Notes under the pieces: generated by a model
The model's input: the letters and a program-made list of their open reading frames with translations, nothing else
Databases searched by the model: none
Told to the model about the DNA's origin: nothing
Translations under genes and position numbers: made by a program
Part shown: piece by piece, positions 31,860 through 43,284 of the stretch
Position numbering within the stretch: position 1 is the stretch's first letter
How the letters are laid out: the number at the start of each line of letters is the position of its first letter
From: Allium sativum
Lineage: Eukaryota > Streptophyta > Magnoliopsida > Asparagales > Amaryllidaceae
Assembly (NCBI GenBank): GCA_030737875.1
Contig: CM060915.1
Location: forward strand, 567,656,577-567,720,576
DNA: 64,000 bases
Reading direction: 5' to 3'

Positions 31860-34800
31860 TAAAATGAGATAATAAAATTTATAGGCGGGATGACGAAATT
31901 TTTTCCTGCCCGCTTCTTTTTTAATTATTTCGGTTCTGCCTCTCTTTGCTTTTCCATCTTCCCCTCCTTGATGAAAACCCTAAAAAAACAAAATCCACGC
32001 TTCCTTTAATAAAATTCGTTACCAATGGCAAAAAATAACTCATTACTACTCTTGACGGAAAAGCCTTTTTATCATTTTCCACTGTGGTTCCCTCCCCTTG
32101 CTTAAGTTGGTTACTTTGCTACCTTGGCTCCTCAAAGAATTGGGAAAAATCATTATCATTGGTCTTCCAGAATTGTCCATGCAATTCCAAACACAAAGGT
32201 TGATTTTTCTAATTATTCCGATCTCGTTTCCATTTTTTTGAGCTGAATTTCATCACTTTTTTTTTTACAATTTTTCCGACTGTATGTCTCAAAGGATTGA
32301 GAGCGATGCTGCAATTGGGGTTATAATAGAAAGTATCTCCATCGATTGTGTTGAAAAATTCATAAAGAAAGGTACGGATTTTACATGGGTTGGATACGTG
32401 GTTTCTTTTATTTTGTTTGTCATTCTTGTAATTGCATGTTGTATTTGTGAGCTGGGTTAAATAGATCAACTTTGTGTGTTCATTGTGATCAAAAGTAAAC
32501 ATAGTTGTATTTTCAATCATTCAACTGACTTACCCAAACCCTTGCGAATGGTTGATGAAGTATACCATAATCATTCACATATTATAATTATACTGATATA
32601 TATTTTTATATACTTTTTATTGGCATCAATATTCTAGGATAACCAAAAAAGGACATGTAATAGAGCATAAGCAAACCCTGTAATTTGTGGTTTGATTTAA
32701 TGAAAAGAAATCCGAGATACTTAAATCTAAATGAACATGTATGATCCTCATAGTAGTTGTGGAAAAAAATTATGCGTTCAATATCCTTACTTTGCTGGAA
32801 TTTCATTATGTATGCATCCAGATTTTCCTCAATAAAGGCGCATATATGTTCTGTGTTCAACTAGGAGAAGATAGCGAAGGTTATAGACCTGGAAGAGCTT
32901 CTGTTGATTAGGTATGCTACCAATATTCTTAGTGAAGTGACCAAATAAATGTTTGTTATGTATAATCAGAAGATAGGAATGTTACACTCCAAAACATGCA
33001 TCATATTATTTCGATATGATTCCCTCTGGGTTAATTGAAAATAAATTTTTTATGGAGAATTTAATATTTCAATGGAGAGTATTCAATTTTTAAGTATTAC
33101 TAAAATGGTTGGACGATTTTCCTTTGACGTATGTTGTACAATATAGAAGCGCACACTATGCAAAGTAGAAAAATTCAACAGTTTTTTTTTAAAATAGTAC
33201 AAGTAGCTGTACTGGCTTGAAACCTTTTTAAGTGCATTCACTGTATAATTGGGGTATTTACACTGGTCCTGAGTATCCTTGAGCAAGTAAGGTAGCATAT
33301 GTTGACAAGGATGACTGAATCCACTTCAAACAATGCATTATAACTGTAAAAGATGGAACAGAATGATTCGATCTAATTGAGATTGTTTTTATTTGGTGGT
33401 GCGTTTGTGATAAAATAGCTGTGTGGTTTCTGACTTAATCCCTACATGAATGTATTGGTGCGTGTGTGTGTGTGTATGTGTGTGCGTGTGTGTATATATA
33501 TGTATATGTATCTATGTATGTATCTATGTATGTTTATATCTTTTAACGCTTAATTGGATTTTCTGATTTTGGTCTTGACTTTTATTTCCCATAGTTTTCC
33601 TGATTCCAAAGTTTGTTCATGTGCATGTTTGGATGTGTTCTTGTTTTGTTGAAATGGTGCACATGTATATATGCACTCACGTCGGACTTAATTGCACTTG
33701 TACATGCTGAATTCTAGTCTGTTTTTTTTTTTACTTTTCCACAGTGTTTTCAGTATTTCCTAGTTTTGAACTTTGTTTCTTTGAGTCTAATTTGCTTTTG
33801 GTACACTCCCATACCAGTTTACACCTTAACCTGACTTTATACTTGATCAGAGTGGTTCAATGTACTTACTGTTCATGAAGCATACTGACCTGGTTTGAAC
33901 CCCAGGTGTGTGTGAGTGTTGCCTAAACCCTCATTGCGAGCAATTATGCTTGTATATGATAGCATTTTAATTTATTCTTTCTTGAACTGTATAAATCCTT
34001 GTACCTTCCTATGTGTATTGTCCCTATGTATGCATTGATCTCCATCGCCATTCCTTGATTCACTTCCAATTTTTTTGTTAGTAAAGCATGAAGATTGTGG
34101 TTTGATTTCTTTGTTGCATGTGCATTTTTCATCCGTATATCACATGCGGATTTCAAAGCCTGTAAATCCTTTAATATAGTGCTTAGGCTTAGACTGGAAG
34201 TTTTACATAACATGAAGTTATAATAGTAGAAAACATGGCAGTAAAATGGTGATCTGATATGGAGGTAATATTTTTATTTCATTGTGTTTTTTAGTTTATA
34301 GCACCATGTTGGTTTAATATTATTTTATATAAAGTTGAAGTTTTATAGTTATTTTTCATTATATTTGAGTCTTAGTTGACTAACGAGTTCGTGCATTGCG
34401 GAGTACGCTTATTCATTTGAAGTCACGTGATTTGCTTAATTGTCTTGATTTCAGGCTCCTCCAAGTCTGCTTTATTCATAAAATGGTATCTAGCTTTGAA
34501 GTTGTCACAAAATTGAATGTATATTTTGTTAAAAAAAGATGTATGTATCAATTGTTCTGTTGCATAAAGTAAGAATCTATATTTAGAATTAAAATAGCAG
34601 TATTTTTTCTTTTAATTATGTTATGCTCTTATTCAAGAGTAGAGAAAGCAAGTCCTAAAAAAGTTCACTTACATAATGATGGTTTATAGTAGTTACAAGT
34701 GGTTGTCGTGACCTTTAATGTATTTTGCCGCTATTGGTTGTTATGCAGTATAACTTATTGTGATATAAGGTTTCATATTTAGATTGTTGTGCATGTTATC
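31860..34800 (+). other. CACTA interior with leader-like and weak exon-like blocks
   Basis: CT-rich leader-like sequence at 31900-32020 is followed by a short frame from 32024 (MAKNNSLLLL, 26 codons). A possible exon at 32284-32371 begins MSQRIESDAAIG and ends at AAAG|GTACGG. A short open block at 32865-32911 ends at ATTAG|GTATGC. The phases do not join cleanly. A GT/TA microsatellite occupies about 33455-33535. I recognise no product. Confidence 0.35.
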
Positions 34801-34802
34801 AG

Positions 34803-35003
34803 GCACATGAAATGATTCAGGCTTCCAGTGGCTGGGAAAGGATGCTCGAGGCATTCAAATGGTTGCTGAAGAAAGGACGAGTGGACTTAACACAGGCACA
34901 CATATTGAGTAAACTAGATATGCATAGGAGGAACTTTATACATGGAAGGAAGCTACAAGCACATAAATCAATTCGGTACGAAAGCGAACCCGATGTTGAG
35001 TAA
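34803..35003 (+). pseudogene. Exon-like coding block, product not recognised
   Basis: A possible acceptor TTATCAG precedes 34803. The frame then runs AHEMIQASSGWERMLEAF to a TAA at 35003, 66 codons. Composition is protein-like (amphipathic helices, a K/R-rich middle, acidic end), base composition is richer in G+C than its surroundings, and the opposite strand is also open by chance. It could be a transposon accessory-protein exon or a captured host exon. I do not recognise the family. No clear partner exons were joined. Confidence 0.35.
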
Positions 35004-36510
35004 GACAATGCTGAAATGGTGAAGCTACCGGTCAATTTAAATGCTGCAATAGAAAGGATGTTGACCCACTACGGAACTGCAGGCAGTATAGGTAATGGTT
35101 GTACAGTGCGTACCTTAGTGCATGTGTGTCTACATACGTATACACACACATACATACATAAAATCCCCTGCTGCCTTGATGCTTGCATTTTGATGCATAT
35201 CTTTGCTACTTTGAACACTAGGGAACATCTTAATTTTTGGCAGTGCTTTAGTAAATTTGATCACACTATTATTTTAGTCATGGAAACTCCTGAAAGAATG
35301 CATCGATGGAAAATCAAGCAAAAGCAGCATTTCTTCTTTCCTCTTCGGGCTGTCGGGGCATGCCTTGGGATGGCACTACAAGGTTCAAGGATACAGCACA
35401 TACTTCCAAGATGCGACTACTTTGTCCCTTTGCATTAGCACCGCACCAATACCTTAAATAGATAAAAGGATAACATGTTAAAATAAGATTTGACATTAAA
35501 AATGTCATCTCTGACATGTTTATTTAGATGAAAAGAATAACCTTCTCTAGAAGCGTCTATCCAGACTTTCAGATCAATAAGTGCATTACTGCCAAAAAAA
35601 GTGTACTTCCTTCGTTGTGGCTTTTCTACCGGTTTAATTTGAGAATATATTTTATTTAACATGAACATGGCTTTATATTATAACACAAAATCATGTTATA
35701 TATCTATGCTGTAACATTGCTATTACACTGATTTTAGTACTTTGAATCATTTTTAATCTACATTGGTGTATGTATATGTTTAGGAATTGAAGCGGCGCAT
35801 GTTCAAGGTTAATGCTGTGGAAGAAATATGACAGTTGCTGCTTTTGTTTGGCGGTAATTTCTTTAATTATAACACATAATTACGGTTTTTGTTTTTAGAT
35901 TCAGTTGTGACAGATATAAACCAACATTGTAGATTATTTCAGCGTTTTTGTTCAATTATAGCGTTGCCTGTTTCTAAGAATATTGATTTAAGTTGTGTGA
36001 TATAAATCTATGTACTTTAAAGAACTTTGTTTAATAAACTAAGTTGTCTGATTTTTGAGGAAATTGTTGTGTGTTACAGTATAATAATAGTTTAATCCTT
36101 TCTTCAATAGCAAGGACTTCTATGACGTTCTAATTTCTAATTTATTCTCCTGCTTTATCCGCGTATGTAATTTGTTTGCAAGTCGAAGGGATACCGACAA
36201 TTCTTTGATCATATACAGTTCAGGTTAATTCAGTTTGGTGATTTGCCATAACCCTCTTTTCAATCATTTACAGGCATACAGCTTCGAGCCTTTGAGTATA
36301 TTTTACTTCTGCTGCTACTACATGGATCTGTTATGGGTAATTGATCGCATGCCCCGTGGTTGTGGGGATAAGTTATATTTACTTATTATCAGCTATTGTT
36401 CTAATATACACAATCAAGCTTATCGATGTTGTTCTGTAAATCCGTTGTTAGAACCATCCTGGGAGTCATTTTTTGTTACAATATATTTTTGTATGTTTAG
36501 TGTCAATATA
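35004..36510. other. CACTA interior without recognised genes
   Basis: Mostly AT-rich. A short G+C-richer stretch at 35340-35430 and another near 35785-35840 could be exon remnants, but no family is recognisable. The frame at 36235-36534 looks like untranslated sequence and runs into the retroelement. Confidence 0.4.
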
Positions 36511-36515
36511 GATTA
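36511..36515. repeat. Target-site duplication of gag-only element (left, GATTA)
   Basis: GATTA recurs at 43023-43027, directly after the right LTR. Confidence 0.95.
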
Positions 36516-37175
36516 TGTTTTAATCAAAAAATGATCAAACACCAAATACGATGCTCTAAAGAGTGTGTCGCCCGTTCAGTGGCAAGGTGCTAAGAAAGCA
36601 CATTTCCAAATTAGGGGAGAGACACTATAAAAAGCATGTATGAAGAAATGTGAGACCGCAATTCGCAAAAACAAAGCAATAAGAGAGAGGAACACACAAT
36701 TTTAGAGTGGTTCGGTCAAACGTGACCTACGTCCACTATGCAAACATTTTCCATTATCACTTTCATGATTCCAAGTACAATGCCATACAAATCTCCCTCA
36801 ATTTACAAAAAATCTCTCATTTCTCCCTCTTTGATGTGAATCGCACTTGAATTAGCTAGTGGATCAGTTAGATCTCCCCAAGTATTGATTGAAATGGATG
36901 AAAAGCCTTCAATGCTTCACTTTAGAGGTAGATCTCTTCGATTCCATAGCATTTTGATAGTAGATCCAAGTTTCTAGAGAGAATTTAATGGAGACTTGTG
37001 TTGCTTAAGTGGAGCTTGAATGGATTTCCATGGATGAAGCTTGAGAATGCCTTGGAGAAATGATTTTAGCAGCCCTTCGGGGTGTTGGAGTCCCCCCCCC
37101 ATGAAGTGTGGAGGAAGGGTGTATTTATAGTTGAAGTCTAGGGGCAGTGGCACACTCGTAATTTGATGTGTATGG

Positions 37176-37258
37176 TTGGCGCTTGGTTGGCGACGAGTTG
37201 GCACTTGGTTGGCGACGAGTTGGCACTTGGTTGGCGACGAGTTGGCACTTGGTTGTCA
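37176..37258 (+). repeat. 22-bp tandem repeat in LTR U3
   Basis: Unit TTGGCACTTGGTTGGCGACG plus AG. Three GACGAG-containing units here, two in the right LTR (42422-42480). One unit accounts for nearly all of the 23-bp length difference between the LTRs. Confidence 0.92.
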
Positions 37259-37262
37259 TATG

Positions 37263-37680
37263 GAACCGACCAAAGATTGGAGCGATCAGCAGTGAAGAGT
37301 GCGGACCGACCAGAAAAGATGCAGGGCAATCACTATTCAAAATGGGGTACATTAATTACACTATTGCCATCTCTTCTTTGGTTTCTTTTGTGCAAACCTG
37401 CTCATCCAAAGTGCCTGAGCTCTCAATTAAGAAGCTGCTCGATCTCTCCCGCATAGATGCTTGGAACCGACCAGGCGGAAGATCCAGACCGACCAGGTGG
37501 ATGCTCAACCTTGCCAGCTTGCTCGATACGACCAACACTTGAAGGAGCGACCGATTCTCATGAGCTGATGCGACCGACCAGGTGGTGCTCCCCTTGACCG
37601 ACCAGATCTGTAGCTTGGACCGACCCTCAGCTTGCTTCCAAGACCGACCAGATCTCGAAGAGGAGAAGACCGACCAGCTC
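37263..37680 (+). repeat. CCGACC(AG) motif array in U3
   Basis: About ten CCGACC boxes, most extended to GACCGACCAG, irregularly spaced over about 420 bp. The right LTR repeats them at 42489-42905. Confidence 0.8.
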
Positions 37681-37797
37681 CTTTGTCTTGGACCAAGCTG
37701 ATGCCGAAGGTAACATCCAACTACAAGTGATGAACAAAGTTTGTGTCCTTATCATGTTTGCTGGAATGTTAGAAAAAGCTTTTCAGCTAGTTAACAT

Positions 37798-38420
37798 TTG
37801 CCCCTCGAAGCTTGTATTTTTCGCTTGCGAGAAACGCGGGCTTCGAAATGAACAGGTTTTATGTTGAGATACAGTCGTAGCATTTTGTTTGCTGTGGCAA
37901 ATCCTGCTTTGACTCTCTGATTCCAGACGATCCAAGTTTGGACTTGTTGACTGGACTTATATGTTCCGTAGCACTTATTCTGTAATGAAAACAAGAACTT
38001 GCACGAGTTTGGACTTATACGTTGTTATTGATCGTCCACATCAATAACAGGTTAGTTAATCATTAATGAATGATGTATAATAAATTGAATGTCATATCTA
38101 TGCAGAACTGCTTTATTTAACAGTTATGATTTGTCAAACGCTGTTTGCATAGACATGGTATTCGAGTTTGAATTCACAATGGCGCTTGAGTTCTGAATTG
38201 CAGATTTCAAGTTACACCTTTGCAATGAATTACGTGATCTCATATGACGGTTTACGTTTTATGAAACGTGTACCTGATCGGATCAATACTTTTCTTTGTG
38301 CTTCTGATGCCAAGGCGATTGTAGCCGTTGGATGGATGAGAATTTTGTATTTAACTGATTAATTTGGACTTCTACGTGGAGAAGTCATTATATCTTTCTG
38401 CCTTCGCTTGAGAAGGTCTT
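37798..38420 (-). other. PPT and 3' untranslated region of gag-only element
   Basis: On the minus strand CTTCGAGGGGCAAA precedes the 3' LTR and serves as PPT (37798-37815). The remaining 600 bp have no recognisable frame. Confidence 0.75.
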
Positions 38421-38423
38421 ATG

Positions 38424-38964
38424 TAAGGTGCCCCCGCTAGGGGAGGACTTTGGGTTTTATGCCCCCGCTAGGGGAGGTCATTATGTTGGATGCCCCCGCT
38501 AAGGGATGACTTGGGATTTGATGCCCCCGCTAGGGGAGGACTTTATGTTGGATGCCCCCGCTAGGGGAGGACTTGGGATTTAATGCCCCCGCATGGGGAG
38601 GACTTTCGTCGTTGCTCTCACGAAGAGGGGCTAGACTTTTTTATGCCCCCGCATGGGAGGTCTTTCGCCGTTGCTCTCACGAAGAGGTGCTAGACTTTTT
38701 TTATGCCCCCGCATGGGGAGGTCTTTCGCCGTTTCTCTCACGAAGAGGGGCTAGACTTTTTTATGCCCCCGCATGGGGAGGTCTTTCGCCCTTGCTCTCA
38801 CGAAGAGGGGCTACACTTTTTTATGCCCCCGCATGGGGAGGTCTTTCGCTGTTGCTCTCACGAAGAGGGGCTAGACTTTTTTATGCCCCCGCATGGGGTG
38901 GTCTTTCGCCGTTGCACTCACGAAGAGAGGCTAGACTTTTTTGTGCCCCCGCATGGGAGGTCTT
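38424..38964 (+). repeat. Two-stage minisatellite in the 3' UTR (about 31 bp, then 60 bp)
   Basis: From 38424 to about 38580 units of about 31 bp share ATGCCCCCGCTAGGGGAGG. From 38581 to 38940 six 60-bp units share TTATGCCCCCGCATGGGGAG plus a CTCTCACGAAGAGG segment, and a partial seventh ends at 38964. Several frames stay open through it, giving APAWGGLS-type repeats that are not a gene. In element sense it lies between gag and the PPT. Confidence 0.93.
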
Positions 38965-39954
38965 ATATTTGAATCCGTGGGAGAGACGCCAGTTCCTTTA
39001 CTGGATGCTTTGGCATGGCAAACGATCTCGATTTAGGAATCTGGGCCATAAGTAGTCGCTTGTTCCTTCATGGGTTTTTCAACTTAGTGAGTCGCCTCGA
39101 TGAATCGTGTGGTCAACGCTTGCGGGACCTCGCTAAGGAAGCTGCGACTTATGAAGTCGGCTGTTCCGCTATGGGTCCTCGACCTGGTGAGCCCTCTTGA
39201 TGTATCGGGTGATCCATGCTTGTGAATTGCACCACATCAGGAGACAGGGACTTAATCAAGCTGTCAGGGATCTGCCCTTTTTTGTGAAGCTTGGAACCCA
39301 TGAGGTAGACTTTAATAGTCGCGTTGGATGTGCTTAGTTGTGATAAGCAATTGCAACCGGATTGAGAAGTCGTGCCCTTTTGGGATTTGCGGGGTTTGCG
39401 TCATTACGTGGAGCGAACATTGGCCTTGTACTGGAAACACTTGATCATGGCAAGTGTTCATGATTGAGCGCAAGTTGCCCCTTGGAACTTACAAACTGCG
39501 GCGTTGATTTTAGATATGCATGTTGACCTCTCCACCGTCTCACCTTTGGCCATCCCTTCTAACCACCCTTCAAGATGGTGTTTTTATGATCGCACTTAGA
39601 TGTGTTGACACTTTGTGCATCCCATGCTTGAATAAGTGTTGTGTAGTTCCCCATAGTGCATCAGGTTTCGAGGAAGCGAGCATTTGTCCTATAACCTGTA
39701 ATAGAGAATCGTCTTTTAGCAAGTCTTGAATTAACGAAGATCTTGTAAGTAAGAGATTCACACAAGTATGCAGGACTTTATCCATAGAGATATTGTTCAG
39801 TACAATCCTTATGCAATATTACAAGTTTTTTACAAGAAGTTCTGAATGTAACAGAAAGCAAGATGTAAAGTAAAGCAAGTAACAAAGCAGTAAGTAAGGA
39901 AAGGCGATGATGATCGCTTATTTCGAGTTGTTGAAATGAGATTCCCATCAGCCC
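38965..39954 (-). other. Untranslated region downstream of gag
   Basis: About 1 kb where pol would sit in a complete element. No protease, RT or integrase motif is found on either strand. Confidence 0.7.
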
Positions 39955-41613
39955 TCAGTTGATGATTGGCCTGTTATTGGGTTGACCCAAGAGAGAGCCT
40001 TGCCCCTGAGGAGTCTGAGCGGCGTTTGAGGATTGTAGATTCTTGATGTACTGTTGTAGTTTTCCATCCTGAATCATTTCCTCAATTATGCTTTGGAGAA
40101 TTCTGCATTCATTTGTATCATGACCCGGAAGCTTATGGAGTCGACAGTACTTTCCAGAGTCCAGAGTTTTCTGTGTAACCTTGAACTTTGGTGGCTCCGG
40201 ATAGTGCTCGGTATCCTTGGTGGCAAGGAAAATGTTTTCTATGGTATCATTCAGAGGAGTGAGTTCCGATGGGTTGTAGAAGCGAAACTTCTTGTTTGCC
40301 TTGCTGTTTTTCCCATCATTGGCTCGTTTCTGCCCCTGGATATCGTGCTGATTAAGCTGGATGTCAGCGCTTTTGGGAGGATCAACAGTCTGATGAAGCA
40401 CAGGATGATCTCCCACTCTCATATACTCCTCGGCTTTCTTCTGGAACTTTTCCAGCGTGTTCGGCTCCTTCATTTTGATCCATCGACCGAATTCGCTATT
40501 CTTGTCTATAGCGCCGATTAGAGATGCTAAGATCATGCGGGGGTCAGGATTCCCTACTTCAGTTAAGGCGGTATTGAACCTCTTGAGGAAAGCTTTAACT
40601 GACTCTCCAGGATTCTGCTTCATTGATGTGAGGGAGATGACATCCTTAGCTTTTGTGGCCTGCAACCTGAAATGCTCTTTGAACTTATGAGTCAAATCAT
40701 CAAAGCGATCGATGGATTTGGGCGGGAGCCTTGTAAACCATAGCGATGCGACGCTTTCAAGATAGAGCGGGAAGCACAAGCACTTAATCTCATCCGTCGC
40801 TTTAGCCACATTCATGTGCCACTCATATCTGTATAGGAAGTGATTTGGATCAGCAGTTTCATCGTATGGAGGCAGAGTGGGATGTGCGAACTTCTTCGGA
40901 AGCTCAGCTTTGCGAATTCTCCTAGTGAATGGGTTTCTGCTCGGAGAAAAATCCCATTCCCTTTCGCTATCTTTGCGGGTTAGGCCGTCTTTCATCATCC
41001 GCTTCACCACGTCCTCGATGTTCCCTTTTGAGTAGTGTCGCTTGGGAGAGCGGACCTCGATTTCCTTTCCGGATGCTTGATCGCGATTAGAGTGTATAGG
41101 TCCTTTTCCTTCAGCAAGGGAAGGTGCTCCCCTTTCAGGACTTGCGACTCGCCGGGCATCTCGATTGGTAACGCTTTTGGCTTTCAGCTTGGAAGCATGA
41201 ATGTCGGCTCCGTTGAACCCTTCAATGTTATCATTGCGATAATGATTGGAAGTTGATGAATTTGTGTTTCCCTCAAGGTTGACATGAGCCTTTTGAGGAG
41301 GAGCGGGATTGGCTTGAGCGTTTAGGAGAGCGCTCACTTTATCCATCAAAGTTTGATTAGCATCCACAAGAGTTTTGTTAGCATCCAACAAGGCTTTACT
41401 GGAAGCTTCCATCCGTTGGTGTAGATTAGCGACAACGACATCTAGCTCGGCCCTTGTTACTCCAGCTCCAGTTATGGAATTTTGACCAACCTCGAAGCGG
41501 TTAGTAAGAGGTGTAGCTTCGTTGTTAGCAACATTGTTGACGTCGTCGTTGTTGTCGTTTTCTCCAACGGTTTTACTTGCGGTTTTCTTGGACTTAGCCA
41601 TTATCTCGGACAT
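39955..41613 (-). CDS. gag: Gag protein of gag-only element
   Basis: The frame opens at 41793 inside the LTR. The Met at 41613 (MSEIMAKSKKTASK) is the preferred start because the 60 residues before it cover the LTR edge and PBS; that gives 552 residues. In this numbering, a low-complexity, Asn- and coiled-coil-like N-terminus (about 45-105) is followed by a basic region and the retrotransposon gag core at about 270-365 (LYLESVASLWFTRLPP, FKEHFRLQA, NPGESVKAFLKRFN). A CX2HX4HX4C motif follows at about 490-503 (CRLHKLPGHDTNEC), the form typical of Tat/Ogre-lineage Gag and not the CCHC knuckle. No stop or frameshift. It is the element's only protein; particles would need polymerase and integrase from another copy. 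Gag identity is firm, lineage moderately sure. Confidence 0.92.
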   Translation of the reverse strand: MSEIMAKSKKTASKTVGENDNNDDVNNVANNEATPLTNRFEVGQNSITGAGVTRAELDVVVANLHQRMEASSKALLDANKTLVDANQTLMDKVSALLNAQANPAPPQKAHVNLEGNTNSSTSNHYRNDNIEGFNGADIHASKLKAKSVTNRDARRVASPERGAPSLAEGKGPIHSNRDQASGKEIEVRSPKRHYSKGNIEDVVKRMMKDGLTRKDSEREWDFSPSRNPFTRRIRKAELPKKFAHPTLPPYDETADPNHFLYRYEWHMNVAKATDEIKCLCFPLYLESVASLWFTRLPPKSIDRFDDLTHKFKEHFRLQATKAKDVISLTSMKQNPGESVKAFLKRFNTALTEVGNPDPRMILASLIGAIDKNSEFGRWIKMKEPNTLEKFQKKAEEYMRVGDHPVLHQTVDPPKSADIQLNQHDIQGQKRANDGKNSKANKKFRFYNPSELTPLNDTIENIFLATKDTEHYPEPPKFKVTQKTLDSGKYCRLHKLPGHDTNECRILQSIIEEMIQDGKLQQYIKNLQSSNAAQTPQGQGSLLGQPNNRPIIN

Positions 41614-41742
41614 GGATTTGACTTTGGAAGATAGCTCGTCGATTGGTCCGGATCGGAGATTTGCGAGATCTATGGTTGAAGCAAGCCTAGATCTTACGTG
41701 CAAAGGTCTTAACCTTGTCGAGTTTGGGAGAAGTGCGAATGC

Positions 41743-41760
41743 GGCCCCACGGTGGGCGCC
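41743..41760 (-). other. Primer-binding site of gag-only element
   Basis: Minus strand GGCGCCCACCGTGGGGCC, starting three bases inside the LTR. It differs from the tRNA-Met site of the other elements; the exact tRNA was not identified. Confidence 0.75.
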
Positions 41761-41763
41761 TAA

Positions 41764-43022
41764 TGTTTTAATCAAAAAATGATCAAACACCAAATACGAT
41801 GCTCTAAAGAGTGCGTCGCCCGTTCAGTGGCAAGGTGCTAAGAAAGCACGTTTCCAAATTAGGGGAGAGACACTATAAAAAGCATGTATGAAGAAATGTG
41901 AGACCGCAATTCGCAAAAACAAAGCAATAAGAGAGAGGAACACACAATTTTAGAGTGGTTCGGTCAAACGTGACCTACGTCCACTATGCAAACATTTTCC
42001 ATTATCACTTTCATGATTCCAAGTACAATGCCATCCAAATCTCCCTCAATTTACAATGAATCTCTCATTTCTCCCTCTTTGATGTGAATCGCACTTAAAT
42101 TAGCTAGTGGATCGGTTAGATCTCCCCAAGTATTGATTGAAATGGATGAAAAGCCTTCAATGCTTCACTTTAGAGGTAGATCTCTTCGATTCCATAGCAT
42201 TTTGATAGTAGATCCAAGTTTCTAGAGAGAATTTAATGGAGACTTGTGTTGCTTAAGTGGAGCTTGAATGGATTTCCATGGATGAAGCTTGAGAATGCCT
42301 TGGAGAAATGATTTTAACAGCCCTTCGGGGTGTTGGAGTCCCCCCCCCTTGAAGTGTGGAGGAAGGGTGTATTTATAGTTGAAGTCTAAGGGTAGTGGCA
42401 CACTCGTAATTTGATGTGTATGGTTGGCGCTTGGTTGGCGACGAGTTGGCACTTGGTTGGCGACGAGTTGGCACTTGGTTGTCATATGGAACCGACCAAA
42501 GATTGGAGCGATCAGCAGTGAAGAGTGCTGACCGACCAGAAAAGATGCAGGGCAATCACTATTCAAAATGGGGTACATTAATTACACTATTGCCATCTCT
42601 TCTTTGGTTTCTTTTGTGCAAACCTGCTCGTCCAAAGTGCCTGAGCTCTCAATTAAGAAGCTGCTCGATCTCTCCCGCATGGATGCTTGGAACCGACCAG
42701 GCGGAAGATCCAGACCGACCTGGTGGATGCTCAACCTTGCCAGCTTGCTCGATACGACCAGCACTTGAAGGAGCGACCGATTCTCATGAGCTGATGCGGC
42801 CGACCAGGTGGTGCTCCCCTTGACCGACCAGATCTGTAGCTTGGACCGACCCTCAGCTTGCTTCCAAGACCGACCAGATCTCGAAGAGGAGAAGACCGAC
42901 CAGCTCCTTTGTCTTGGACCAAGCTGATGCCGAAGGTAACATCCAACTACCAGTGATGAACAAAGTTTGTGTCCTTATCATGTTTGCTGGAATGTTAGAA
43001 AAAGCTTTTCAGCTAGTTAACA
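41764..43022 (-). mobile_element. 5' LTR of gag-only element
   Basis: 1,259 bp, same structure as the left LTR with two 22-bp units. Followed by the GATTA duplication at 43023-43027. Confidence 0.93.
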
Positions 43023-43027
43023 GATTA

Positions 43028-43283
43028 CGTGCATGATTATATCCTCAAGAAGATTGCCAATAAGAGTGGTAGACCAGCACTGTAATAATCAGAAAAACTG
43101 GCCAAAAACCGAGTATAAATCATATATTACATTAGTGCTTTTGTAAGATATTTTATTCTCATGTATATTTGATAAACAGTTGATTTTGCGTGTGTGCAGA
43201 TCTTTAGTTTGCACCTGCTTTTGCAGAAAACCTACATTTCTCTAAAATATCTATGCACACGTCCAACGGACGTGTCTAAGTAC
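43028..43283. other. CACTA interior, right of the retroelement
   Basis: Non-coding continuation of the CACTA element, with no recognisable frame. Confidence 0.5.
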
Positions 43284-43284
43284 T

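Larger units (their letters stand above)
36516..37797 (-). mobile_element. 3' LTR of gag-only element
   Basis: U3 is roughly 37131-37797 and a minus-strand TATA box (CTATAAATAC) lies at 37121-37130. U3 carries a 22-bp tandem repeat and about ten CCGACC boxes. Confidence 0.93.
36516..43022 (-). mobile_element. Gag-only LTR retrotransposon (TR-GAG type, Tat-like)
   Basis: 6.5-kb element on the minus strand. LTRs span 36516-37797 (1,282 bp) and 41764-43022 (1,259 bp), both TGTTTTAATC...AGTTAACA, with GATTA target duplications. The PBS complement is at 41743-41760 and the PPT at 37798-37815. One gag gene is intact. Between gag and the PPT there is no protease, RT, RNase H or integrase, only about 2.1 kb of untranslated sequence with minisatellites. 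By eye the LTRs differ by about 17 substitutions plus one 22-bp repeat unit. The CX2HX4HX4C Gag motif suggests the Tat/Ogre side of Ty3/gypsy. Confidence 0.93.

Noticed and set aside
32209..32520. 103-codon minus-strand frame
   Set aside because: Low-complexity Asn/Lys/Thr-rich reading of AT-rich sequence, opposite to exon-like blocks.
37163..37542. Plus-strand frames of 97 and 124 codons
   Set aside because: They cover LTR repeats antisense to the element and recur only as LTR copies.
38424..38964. CRISPR-like array
   Set aside because: Units are contiguous with no unique spacers, and the sequence is eukaryotic retroelement 3' UTR.
38552..39055. 167-codon repetitive protein (APAWGGLSPLLSRRG repeats)
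   Set aside because: Translation of the 60-bp minisatellite antisense to the element; no start context or unique domain.
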